Translations under genes and position numbers: made by a program | Origin: Clostridiaceae bacterium | GTDB lineage: Bacteria; Bacillota; Clostridia; Oscillospirales; Acutalibacteraceae | Assembly (NCBI GenBank): GCA_016295895.1 | Contig: JAEDKI010000034.1 | Coordinates: 1 to 13,784 of the forward strand | Length of the DNA stretch: 13,784 nt | Direction of reading: 5' to 3' | The notes under the pieces: generated by a model | The model's database searches: none | What the model saw: only the letters and a program-made list of their open reading frames with translations | Told to the model about the DNA's origin: nothing | Shown here: positions 1-6,695 of the stretch, piece after piece | How positions within the stretch are numbered: position 1 is the first letter of the stretch | Layout: the number at the start of each line of letters is the position of its first letter

Positions 1-1
1 T

Positions 2-78
2 TGGCCCGCCCGAAGGGATTCGAACCCCCGATCTTCAGAATCGGAATCTGCTGCGTTATCCAACTGCGCCACGAGCGG
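2..78 (-). tRNA. tRNA-Arg (anticodon CCG)
   Basis: A full cloverleaf can be drawn on the minus strand. The acceptor stem pairs CCGCTCG (72-78) with CGGGCGG (6-12), with one G-U pair. It is followed by discriminator G (5) and an encoded CCA (2-4). The D arm contains AGTTGGATAA and the T loop is TTCGAAT. The anticodon loop is TTCCGAT, giving anticodon CCG, which reads the Arg codon CGG. The top pair of the anticodon stem (27-43) appears to be a G-A mismatch and the T stem has two G-U pairs, so this is a slightly weak but plausible tRNA. It follows the iol-type operon on the same strand but has its own promoter. Confidence 0.95.
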
Positions 79-98
79 AAATATTAAGTTACTATGAG

Positions 99-127
99 AA
101 TATACACCAAATCGGGTCAAAAGTCAA
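99..127 (-). promoter_or_regulatory. Sigma-A-type promoter for tRNA-Arg
   Basis: Reading the minus strand, a -35 box TTGACT (122-127) and a -10 box TATATT (99-104) are separated by exactly 17 bases. Transcription would start about 10-15 bases before the mature tRNA 5' end at 78. The match is seen in sequence; that it drives the tRNA is inferred from position. Confidence 0.65.
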
Positions 128-128
128 G

Positions 129-162
129 GCAATACCGCACAATAATTATTGCACGGTACTGC
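129..162 (-). terminator. Long hairpin after iolC, probable operon terminator
   Basis: A near-perfect 34-base palindrome starts 16 bases after the iolC stop codon. The arms are GCAGTACCGTGCAATAA and its partner, with 17 potential pairs of which three are G-U; a real RNA would leave a small AU loop. The following minus-strand bases, CTTGACTTTTGACC, are only modestly U-rich. It could therefore be a weak intrinsic terminator, a 3'-end stabilising hairpin, or both. It is the only terminator-like element between iolC and the tRNA promoter. Confidence 0.55.
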
Positions 163-178
163 CCGATTATAAGCGAAT

Positions 179-1198
179 TTATTTGATTTTTTCGATAACC
201 TCGCCCGATGTCGGCTTGGTTTTATCGATGAACTCCTGAACAGCCTGCGCCGAGGGCATTGCTGCCGAACAACTGTGAGCCGAAACAAGCATTGATGCCG
301 AAGCCGTTGCAAATTCAAGTGCATCGGGAACGCTCTTGCCGTTCAGCAGAGAATAAATAAACGCCGATGCGTAGCCGTCGCCGCCGCCGAAGCCTTTGAG
401 CATTTTAACGGGGAACGGCTTAACCTTATATGCCGAGCCGTCGTTCAGGTAGGCAACGGAGCCTTCCTTTCCGTGCTTGATAATTACAATCTTATTGCCG
501 TAAGAGAACCAACGCTTTGCGGATTCTTCATCATCGGCGCAAACGCCCTCGATTGCTTCCGTGAGGTCGAATTCCTCTCTTGAGCCGAGGATAATATCGC
601 TGTTTTTGGCGGCGATTGAATAATAAATCGAAATTTCGTCCTTATTCTTCCATGTGTAGCTTCTGTAATCGATATCAAAGATAACAACAACGCCGTTTTT
701 CTTTGCAAGGAAAAGAGTCTTGAGCGCCGCTTCTCTTGACGGGCTTGTGCAGAGAGCCGTGCCCGAAATAACAACAGCCTTTGCGGTCTTTATGTATTCC
801 TCGTCAACATCGTCAACGCAGACCTGCAAATCCGCAACGCCGTCACGGTACATAAGAATACTGCTCTGAGTGGGGCTGAGAATTTCGGTGAAGGTCAGAC
901 CGAGCTTTTCGCCGTTTTCGCATCTGAAAACATGAGAAACATCAATGCCGTCAGCCTTGAAATAATTCTCAACATAGTCTCCGAACTGATCGTCGGATAC
1001 CCTTGCAATGAAGCCGCATTTTGCGCCGAGCCTTGCAAGACCGACTGCAATATTTGCAGGCGAACCGCCGACATATTTATTGAAATTACTGCTCTGTGAA
1101 AGCGGCATATTCATATCGGTGGGGTTAAAATCGATTGCGATTCTGCCGATGGGGATAACATCCAAAGGCTTGGTTTTGTCAAATTCAATATAGCTCAT
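179..1198 (-). CDS. iolC: 5-dehydro-2-deoxygluconokinase IolC (PfkB family)
   Basis: This cytosolic PfkB-family sugar kinase phosphorylates 5-dehydro-2-deoxy-D-gluconate with ATP, the penultimate committed step of myo-inositol breakdown. The 339-residue length is typical of IolC. The N-terminal PfkB region has GGSPANIAVGLARLG (44-58). IolC-like stretches follow: FTEILSPTQSSILMYRDG (103-120), SGTALCTSPSREA (145-157), DYRSYTW (177-183) and HSCSAAMPSA (308-317). The nucleotide/catalytic motif reads GFGGGDGYASAF (269-280), with D274 as the predicted catalytic base; the usual form is GAGD, so Ala is replaced by Gly. I chose the ATG at 1196-1198 because GAAAGGAAG sits 7 bases before it. An upstream in-frame ATG at 1214-1216, overlapping the iolJ stop as ATGA, would add six residues (MKGRNK) but has a poorer ribosome site. 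It lies directly downstream of the aldolase gene in one operon. Confidence 0.93.
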   Translation of the reverse strand: MSYIEFDKTKPLDVIPIGRIAIDFNPTDMNMPLSQSSNFNKYVGGSPANIAVGLARLGAKCGFIARVSDDQFGDYVENYFKADGIDVSHVFRCENGEKLGLTFTEILSPTQSSILMYRDGVADLQVCVDDVDEEYIKTAKAVVISGTALCTSPSREAALKTLFLAKKNGVVVIFDIDYRSYTWKNKDEISIYYSIAAKNSDIILGSREEFDLTEAIEGVCADDEESAKRWFSYGNKIVIIKHGKEGSVAYLNDGSAYKVKPFPVKMLKGFGGGDGYASAFIYSLLNGKSVPDALEFATASASMLVSAHSCSAAMPSAQAVQEFIDKTKPTSGEVIEKIK

Positions 1199-1212
1199 TT
1201 TGTTTCTTCCTT

Positions 1213-2058
1213 TCATGCTTTTCCGGCACAGCCGAATATTTCAATATGTCTGAGCGCATTTCTGTATGCGCCCTCAACCTCGGCGGTCTGCAAATCATAG
1301 TAGCCCTTTATGCTATTGGCGTCATAAGCCGCTCTTGCGCTCTGCTCGACGCTGTCAAAGGTTGCGGTTGCAATATTAATCTTGCTGATTCCGAGTTTTA
1401 TGCATTTTCTGAAATCATCGGGGAGAATTCCCGTTCCGCCGTGGAGAACGAGCGGAGCTTTGACCAACGCCGCCGTTTCTTCAAGAATATCAAAGCGGAG
1501 CTTGGGCGCCTGCTTATAATTTCCGTGGGCATTGCCGATTGCAACGGCAAGAGCGTCAACGCCTGTTTTTTCGCTGAATTCATGCGCCTGTTCGGGCGAA
1601 GTGCAGTTGATTGCAATATCTTCGCTCCCGTCCTCGCTTCCGCCGACACAGCCGATTTCTCCCTCGCAGTCTGCGCCGTATCCGGAGGCAAGCTGTTTCA
1701 CCGAAGCGGTAACGGCTGAATTTTCTTCAAACGGAAGATGAGAGCCGTCAAACATAACGCTTGTGAAGCCGATATCAAGCGCCTGCTTTATTTTTTCTGT
1801 GGTTTTGCCGTGGTCAAAATGCACGGCAACCGGCATCGGGCTGTTCTTTGCGGCGGCAACCATCAGCGGGCCGATAAGCTCCAGCGGCGAATGGTTCAGC
1901 CTTACCTCGGCAATCTGGATGATTGCCGGGCTTTTTGTTTCTTCAACCGCTTTGAGAACGCCGAGAACCATTTCCATATTGGCAACGCTGAAGCTGCCGA
2001 CGGCATAGCCCTCTTTTTTTGCCTTTTCCAAAAGCGGTTTCATGTTAACAAGAGGCAT
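1213..2058 (-). CDS. iolJ: Class II aldolase, probable 6-phospho-5-dehydro-2-deoxy-D-gluconate aldolase (IolJ-like)
   Basis: This is a zinc-dependent class II ketose-bisphosphate aldolase of 281 residues, the usual size for IolJ, GatY or KbaY. Visible active-site elements are HFDHGK (80-85; D82 catalytic, H83 zinc ligand), GSHLPFEEN (105-113), GEIGCVGGSEDG (133-144), AIGNAHGNY (173-181; H178 zinc), LVLHGGTGI (203-211; H206 zinc) and KINIAT (226-231), followed by the C-terminal GCAGKA. The family also includes fructose- and tagatose-bisphosphate aldolases, so substrate is not fixed by motifs. The directly downstream iolC makes the inositol-pathway substrate most likely, yielding DHAP and malonate semialdehyde. 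The start MPLVNMKPLLEKAK is preceded by a very strong ribosome site inside the end of the YibE/F gene, which it overlaps by 14 bases. Gene symbol is by context. Confidence 0.85.
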   Translation of the reverse strand: MPLVNMKPLLEKAKKEGYAVGSFSVANMEMVLGVLKAVEETKSPAIIQIAEVRLNHSPLELIGPLMVAAAKNSPMPVAVHFDHGKTTEKIKQALDIGFTSVMFDGSHLPFEENSAVTASVKQLASGYGADCEGEIGCVGGSEDGSEDIAINCTSPEQAHEFSEKTGVDALAVAIGNAHGNYKQAPKLRFDILEETAALVKAPLVLHGGTGILPDDFRKCIKLGISKINIATATFDSVEQSARAAYDANSIKGYYDLQTAEVEGAYRNALRHIEIFGCAGKA

Positions 2059-3205
2059 CCTGAGTCCCCTCCTTGAATTTTCCGTAATATACTGCGGCGC
2101 AGACTGCGCTTGTCAGCGGCAGGGTCAGTAGCATTCCCATGCTGCCCGCCAGAGCCTGCAAGATTTCCGCAACGATAAGCTCTTTATTGACGACCTGCCC
2201 GATATTTGCGTTATAAGCAACCAACAGAAGAACGCAGGTCAACGAACTGCCGATATAGGCAAGCACGAGCGTGTTCGCCATAGTACCCATCATGTCTCTG
2301 CCGATTGTGAAGCCCGATTTCATCAGCTCGGAGGGCTTTATATCGGGAGATTTTATTCTCAGCTCAAAGAGCGATGATGAAATTGACATTGAAACATCCA
2401 TAACCGCACCGACTGCGCCGACAATTATCATTGCAAATACTATTGCTTTGAGATTAATCGGATTGTCGGGATAAAGCTGGAAAAGATAGATTGACTCCTC
2501 CTCCAGCAAGCCCGTCATATTAAGGAATTTATCCATTATCAGAACGATTAATCCCGAGCAGATAACGCCGCTCACACAGCCGATAAAGGCGCAAAGAGCC
2601 TTGACATTAAAGCCGCTGATTATGCTCAGCGTCATTGCCGTTATGAAAACGCACACGGCAATCGACCAAAAATAGATGTTCCTGCCGTTAAGAATCGCAG
2701 GGATAAGCACAACAAAAACCGCAAGGCAGGTATAAAGAAGCGAAATGACGGTTTTAACGCCCTGCATTCTTGAAAATGCGATAACAAGCAGGCAGAATAT
2801 AACAAGCAACCATAGAAGCGGAGTTATTCTGACGAAATCGCCGAAATAATAATTCAGCGTTCCGTTCTGAGTGAAGCCCTCAACGAGAATTTTATCTCCC
2901 TGCTCTACTTGGCGTGGGCTGAACGCATAGGATTTATCAATCTCCTGAATAACCTCAAGCGTTTTGCCTCTCAGGGAAGTGTTGAGAGCCTGCGCCTTGA
3001 AATGAACGGTCAGAAACTCATTTTCGCCGCTGACATTGCCTTTTTCAACCTCGGTGACACGGAGAACCTTGCATTTTATTGTTTCGCCCTCCATCGAGCC
3101 TTTGAAAATCGTTCCGCCGCCGACCACCAGCAGATATCCTGCAAGGATGATCAGCGCCGAGACAAAAACCGAGATAATCTGATAGACAGCCTGCCTGTTT
3201 TTCAT
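2045..3205 (-). CDS. YibE/F family multi-pass membrane protein
   Basis: This 386-residue integral membrane protein belongs to the YibE/F-like family, whose biochemical role is unknown. An N-terminal signal-anchor helix (about 9-29) is followed by an extracytoplasmic beta-rich domain (about 40-125, with charged stretches such as VTEVEKGNVSGENEF). Seven or so membrane helices follow (about 128-146, 152-172, 176-196, 202-225, 253-280, 311-330 and 344-374). The family hallmark is GAVGAVMDVSMSISSSLFEL (263-282) and GRDMMGTMANTLVLAYIGSS (302-321). It starts 15 bases after the symporter stop, with ACAGGTG as a modest ribosome site, and its last codons overlap the aldolase start. Placement between a sugar symporter and the aldolase implies co-transcription, but I infer no specific function; transport or sensing of a small molecule would be guesswork. 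Confidence 0.88.
   Translation of the reverse strand: MKNRQAVYQIISVFVSALIILAGYLLVVGGGTIFKGSMEGETIKCKVLRVTEVEKGNVSGENEFLTVHFKAQALNTSLRGKTLEVIQEIDKSYAFSPRQVEQGDKILVEGFTQNGTLNYYFGDFVRITPLLWLLVIFCLLVIAFSRMQGVKTVISLLYTCLAVFVVLIPAILNGRNIYFWSIAVCVFITAMTLSIISGFNVKALCAFIGCVSGVICSGLIVLIMDKFLNMTGLLEEESIYLFQLYPDNPINLKAIVFAMIIVGAVGAVMDVSMSISSSLFELRIKSPDIKPSELMKSGFTIGRDMMGTMANTLVLAYIGSSLTCVLLLVAYNANIGQVVNKELIVAEILQALAGSMGMLLTLPLTSAVCAAVYYGKFKEGTQDASC
2066..2074 (-). promoter_or_regulatory. Strong ribosome binding site of the aldolase, inside the YibE/F coding region
   Basis: AAGGAGGGG lies 7 bases before the aldolase ATG and within codons of the last YibE/F residues. It is the strongest ribosome site in this operon and fixes the aldolase start. 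It suggests the aldolase is translated more efficiently than the membrane protein before it. Confidence 0.8.
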
Positions 3206-3220
3206 TGTTTCACCTGTTTT

Positions 3221-4828
3221 TTATTTTGTAACCTTTTCTGCTTTTCTTTCTTCAATTTCGGCTACCATTTCCGCCTGCTTCTTCTCGGTTATCTTATAGA
3301 AGAACATGGGAACGGCGCAGGCAAACATGCTGATAACGCCCGAAAGAACAAGCATGTTCCAAAGAGTATTGGCGCCCTCCGGGGAGATAAAGCCCGTTTC
3401 GGAGTTGATGCCTGCCATTGAGAAGGAGATAACGCCGATGAAAGCGCCGACAGCCATGCCGATTTTGTTGATAAGAGTCTGCATTGCAAAGCAGATGCCC
3501 TCGCCTCTTTCGCCTGTTTTCCACTCGAGGTAATCAACCGTGTCGCCGATCATGGCGTATGTAATAATATTGTTAACGCCCTGGGGAATGCCGAGAAGGA
3601 CAAGACCGATTGCCGCAACAACAAGCTTCCACGGAGCGTCATAACCGACAAAATACATAACCGCCATAACAACGCCGCCGAAAAGGTGAACGGCAATATA
3701 TGCCCATTTTTTCGTGAATTTCTTTGACATCCACGGAACAAGAATTGAAGCAACAAGTCCGCCCGGAACAACAAGGAGAGTTATAAGGCTGTAGAAGCCC
3801 TCATTCTGAAGAACATACTTTGCGAAATAGAGTCCGCCCGTGTATGTATAAACCGTTCTTGCGCCGCCGAGGATACCGGAAAGCACGATGAGAAGAAGCT
3901 GTTTATTCTTAAAGAGAAGCTTCAGGTTGTGGCCGAATGAGGGGGGATTGTCGGTTGCGGTGAAGCGTTCCTTGGTGTTTTTGAAGCCGTAGTAGAACAT
4001 CGGAACAGCCGCACCGACAAGAACAACGGCGCAGATGAAATAAGTCCATTTAAGCGTGTTGGCATTAGCGGTTTCCATGCCTGCCTTAACCGTTCCGATA
4101 AAGGATTCGGCGGCTTCATTGACCGTCATGCCCTTGTTTGCAACAAGCTTTGCGATTGCATCGGCTTTGTCGGTGATAATCTTGGTGATATCAGCCTGTG
4201 TATACTTGAACTTTGCGGTAACGCCGTTTGTGATTATGGGAACAAAAACGGTAACGATGCCTGCACCGAGAGTGCAGACAAGTCTTGTAACCGTCAGAAG
4301 GTTTCCTCTGACAACGGTATCGTTTGTCATGCAGGTTGAAAGTCCCCAATAAGGAACATCGGCAACGGTATAAACCATACTCCAGATAACATAAATGACC
4401 GAGATTATAACGAAGGTTGAAGTCGCCTTTGAATTATAAACCGGGAGGAAGCAGGCGACGGTCATAAAAGCTATCGGGAGAGCCATCCATTTAAGATAAG
4501 GGCGGCATTTGCCCCACTTTGTTCGGGTTTTGTCAACGATGCTTCCCATGATGGGGTCGTTGAAAGCGTCAAAAATTCTTGTGCCAAGCATAAGATAGGC
4601 AACAGCCATCGAGCCGCTGAGCGCTCCGACGGTGACGCCGTCGGCGCCGAAAAGAAGCGCATCGGTGAGGAAAATCGTCAGATAAGAGCCGATAATCGTG
4701 CAGATAAAATTCTGACCGAAGCCGGCTATGCTGTAGGCGATTGCCTCTTTAGGCTGAACGCCCTTGTTCGGGGTTGTTCCGAACAGCTTGTGGAGAAATT
4801 TGCTTTGGTTGAGTTTGCTTTGTTCCAT
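3221..4828 (-). CDS. GPH-family (MelB-like) sugar:cation symporter
   Basis: This is a 535-residue major facilitator transporter of the glycoside-pentoside-hexuronide:cation symporter family. The N-terminal family motif runs through RIFDAFNDPIMGSIVDKT (84-101) and KWGKCRPY (104-111). The C-terminal half has GDTVDYLEWKTGERGEG (428-444) followed by QTLINKIGMAVG (450-461). Twelve membrane helices can be placed. There is an unusual hydrophilic stretch at about 202-258, between helices 5 and 6, which should face outside; it makes the protein longer than the 450-480 residues usual for the family. The C-terminus ends in a charged cytoplasmic helix (about 513-535). It is the first gene of the operon leading to the inositol-type enzymes, so it may import inositol or a related polyol or glycoside. 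The substrate is inferred only. AAAGGAA precedes the ATG. Confidence 0.9.
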   Translation of the reverse strand: MEQSKLNQSKFLHKLFGTTPNKGVQPKEAIAYSIAGFGQNFICTIIGSYLTIFLTDALLFGADGVTVGALSGSMAVAYLMLGTRIFDAFNDPIMGSIVDKTRTKWGKCRPYLKWMALPIAFMTVACFLPVYNSKATSTFVIISVIYVIWSMVYTVADVPYWGLSTCMTNDTVVRGNLLTVTRLVCTLGAGIVTVFVPIITNGVTAKFKYTQADITKIITDKADAIAKLVANKGMTVNEAAESFIGTVKAGMETANANTLKWTYFICAVVLVGAAVPMFYYGFKNTKERFTATDNPPSFGHNLKLLFKNKQLLLIVLSGILGGARTVYTYTGGLYFAKYVLQNEGFYSLITLLVVPGGLVASILVPWMSKKFTKKWAYIAVHLFGGVVMAVMYFVGYDAPWKLVVAAIGLVLLGIPQGVNNIITYAMIGDTVDYLEWKTGERGEGICFAMQTLINKIGMAVGAFIGVISFSMAGINSETGFISPEGANTLWNMLVLSGVISMFACAVPMFFYKITEKKQAEMVAEIEERKAEKVTK

Positions 4829-4887
4829 TGGTTCAGTTCCTTTCTGTTGTATTTATTACAAATATAATAGTAACCTTACAAATATCT
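4829..4887 (-). promoter_or_regulatory. Putative promoter and operator region of the symporter operon
   Basis: The 59 bases between the recO stop and the symporter start are strongly AT-rich. On the minus strand at least two sigma-A-like arrangements with 17-base spacing are possible: TTTAAA to TATTAT, or TTGTAA to TAATAA. Neither stands out. A perfect inverted repeat, TTGTA-N5-TACAA (4847-4861), lies within the proposed promoter and could be a repressor site. No terminator hairpin for recO is visible here, so read-through from recO is possible. Confidence 0.4.
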
Positions 4888-5616
4888 TTAAACTAATGAT
4901 TTGTAGAAATCAAGCGCTTTGAATCTTGTTCGGGTCTGAGAAAGAAGAAATTTTTCGCAGACCTGAGCAAAGCGGATTTCATCCCGTTCGGGCATTGAAA
5001 AAGAATAGATTCTTTCAATCGGATTTGCGCAGACATGGCGCATTGCGGCAAGAACGGTTGCGTTGATTATTTCCCCGCCCCCGCAGTTTTTGCAATAAAT
5101 GCAGCCGTCTTCAAGATTGAGAAAGGCTTCGCCCGACGGCTCGCACCCGCAGCCTCGGCAGACGGTCAGATCGGGCATAAAGCCCGAAAACGCCGCAATT
5201 TTAAGCTCTGTTACGCCCTTTAAGAAATTGTTTGTGCGCCGCCCCGTTTCAAGCAGATGCATTGAGTTAAGAAGCACCCGCAGATAATCCCTTGCAGGCT
5301 CCATTTCGGGCGCAAGCTCTGCGGCAACGGCGCAGAAATACTGCGCAAGCGCAAGCTTTTCGATATCTTCCCTCAGCCCGAAAAAAACTTCCTTTGCCGA
5401 AGCGTCGTCGATTATGTAGCTGTCCCTGCTCTTATAGATTGAAAAATCCGCATAGCAAAGGGACTGCGTTGCGCCGTGCATACGGCTGTTTATTTTCTTG
5501 GCTCTGTTTGCAAAAGCCCGCAGCACTCCGAATTCGGAGGTGAGCAAAGTAACAAGCCTGTCACTTTCCCCCGTGTCCGTCACTTTCAGCACCAGAGCGT
5601 CGGTGTTCATTCTCAT
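4888..5616 (-). CDS. recO: DNA repair protein RecO
   Basis: RecO binds single-stranded DNA and works with RecR to load RecA at gaps and in the RecF pathway. The start MRMNTDALVLKVTDTGESDR matches the OB-fold beginning of RecO, with TLLTSEFGVLRAFANRAKK after it. A zinc-binding region has CRGCGC (153-158) and CIYCKNC (172-178), placing it with the cysteine-containing RecO proteins. The 242-residue length fits the family. I chose the ATG at 5614-5616, which has GGGAG 9 bases before it. A TTG at 5662-5664 would add 16 residues lacking RecO similarity and lying over the yqzL-like gene. The gene is last in the phoH-era cluster, and its first 56 bases overlap the yqzL-like gene in another frame. Confidence 0.93.
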   Translation of the reverse strand: MRMNTDALVLKVTDTGESDRLVTLLTSEFGVLRAFANRAKKINSRMHGATQSLCYADFSIYKSRDSYIIDDASAKEVFFGLREDIEKLALAQYFCAVAAELAPEMEPARDYLRVLLNSMHLLETGRRTNNFLKGVTELKIAAFSGFMPDLTVCRGCGCEPSGEAFLNLEDGCIYCKNCGGGEIINATVLAAMRHVCANPIERIYSFSMPERDEIRFAQVCEKFLLSQTRTRFKALDFYKSLV

Positions 5617-5722
5617 TTCGGTTTGCTCCCGCCGCACCGTTTCGGGCGCAGTTTCTGAATTCAAGATAATCTCCGACCGAGCCGGATTTTGAAAATTTTC
5701 TCCATGCCTCTTGCTTATCCAT
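5561..5722 (-). CDS. yqzL: YqzL-like small protein between era and recO
   Basis: This is a 53-codon reading frame with a good ribosome site (GGGAGG, 9 bases before ATG). The protein begins MDKQEAWRKFSKSGSVGDYL, followed by EFRNCARNG. The pattern of an acidic/basic start, A-W-x-x-F, a K-S/T-G-S/N segment and D-Y-L resembles the YqzL family, a small protein of unknown function encoded between era and recO in many Firmicutes. Only about the first 25 residues carry that similarity; the tail (residues 26-53) is low-complexity, rich in Asn, Arg and Gly, and is encoded over the beginning of recO in a different frame. An in-frame ATG three codons earlier is too close to the ribosome site. Similarity is from memory of the family, not from a search. 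Function unknown. Confidence 0.72.
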   Translation of the reverse strand: MDKQEAWRKFSKSGSVGDYLEFRNCARNGAAGANRNENEHRRSGAESDGHGGK

Positions 5723-5797
5723 TTTTATCATCCTCCCGTTACTAATTTAACACGGCAACGGAAAAATATAATCGGGAAAAATAAGGCATTTGAATTT

Positions 5798-6685
5798 TTA
5801 ATCAAGCCCGAAATTATGGATAAGCCCCTCTCTGTTGCGCCAGCCCTCTTTGACCTTGACCCAGCATTGAAGATTGACCTTGCATTGGAAAAAGTTCTCC
5901 AGATCAACTCTCGCTCTCGTTGAAATGCGTTTGAGCATTTCTCCCTTTTTGCCGATGATGATGCCCTTGTGAGAATCCTTTTCGCAGTAAATCGTCGCTT
6001 CAACATCCATAATGTCGCCGTTCGGACGCTCACGCATTTTTTCAATGCTGACCGCAACTCCGTGCGGCACTTCCTTATCGAGCAAAAGCAGCATTTTTTC
6101 ACGGATTATTTCAGCCGCAAGCACCCTTTCGGGCTGATCGGTCAGAGTATCATCGGGGAAAAAGTGAACAGATTCATATGCGAGCTTTTCAAGCTCCGAA
6201 ATCAGGGTTTCAACATTCTCGTTTTTGAGTGCGCTGACGGGAACAACCGCTTCAAAGTCAAATTTGCTTGTGAATTTGACTATTCTTTCCATGAGCTGTT
6301 CCTTTTGCTTTATTGTGTCAATCTTGTTGATTGCAAGCACAACGGGAACTTTTTCGGCTCTGACTCTTTTGAGAAGCTCAAGCTCGGTTTCTTTGATTTC
6401 TCCCTCAGGCTCGGTCACGAACAGGCAGACATCAACGCCGGTTATTCCGTCGCCGACCGCCTTTATCATCTTTTCGCCGAGCTTTGTTTTGGGGTGATGA
6501 TAGCCCGGTGTATCGGTGAAAACAAGCTGAGTGTCGCCCCTGGTTAAAACTCCCATGATTCTTGTTCTCGTTGTCTGCGGCTTTTGGGTAACGATAGCCA
6601 CTTTCTGACCGAGCATTCTGTTAAGCAGAGAGGATTTGCCGACATTAGGGCAGCCGACAATTGCTGCAAAAGCTGTTTTTGGCAT
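5798..6685 (-). CDS. era: GTPase Era, 16S rRNA and 30S assembly factor
   Basis: Era is an essential GTPase that binds the 3' end of 16S rRNA and checks 30S maturation. The 295-residue length is standard. G motifs are GCPNVGKSS (11-19), the switch I threonines around QTTRTR (37-42), DTPGYHHPKTKLG (58-70) and NKID (120-123), with SALKNENV (151-158) as G5. The C-terminal KH domain contains IIIGKKGEMLKRIS (242-255) and ends VKEGWRNREGL. The ATG at 6683-6685 is chosen because AAGGAG precedes it by 6 bases. Codons upstream are open for 31 more residues but run into the dgkA 3' end and have no Era similarity. The ribosome site shares bases with the dgkA stop codon (TAAGGAG), indicating tight coupling. 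Confidence 0.97.
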   Translation of the reverse strand: MPKTAFAAIVGCPNVGKSSLLNRMLGQKVAIVTQKPQTTRTRIMGVLTRGDTQLVFTDTPGYHHPKTKLGEKMIKAVGDGITGVDVCLFVTEPEGEIKETELELLKRVRAEKVPVVLAINKIDTIKQKEQLMERIVKFTSKFDFEAVVPVSALKNENVETLISELEKLAYESVHFFPDDTLTDQPERVLAAEIIREKMLLLLDKEVPHGVAVSIEKMRERPNGDIMDVEATIYCEKDSHKGIIIGKKGEMLKRISTRARVDLENFFQCKVNLQCWVKVKEGWRNREGLIHNFGLD

Positions 6686-6695
6686 TTCGGACTCC

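Noticed and set aside
1246..1719. Long plus-strand reading frame opposite the aldolase gene
   Set aside because: It lies wholly antisense to a gene with clear catalytic motifs, has no ribosome site or recognisable domain, and is explained by codon bias of the true gene.
179..2058. Kinase-aldolase pair as a sulfoglycolysis or tagatose module
   Set aside because: A PfkB kinase with a class II aldolase and a transporter fits these in outline, but the kinase has several IolC-specific stretches (for example SILMYRDG and the HSCSAAMPSA tail), and no sulfoquinovosidase, isomerase or exporter is present.
2909..3421. 170-codon plus-strand frame across the YibE/F and symporter junction
   Set aside because: It is antisense to two well-supported genes, has a low-complexity Phe/Cys-rich product, and shows no start signal or family similarity.
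5617..5664. TTG start for recO adding 16 residues
   Set aside because: The extra residues lack RecO similarity and overlap the yqzL-like frame; the ATG at 5616 has a good ribosome site and matches the family N-terminus.
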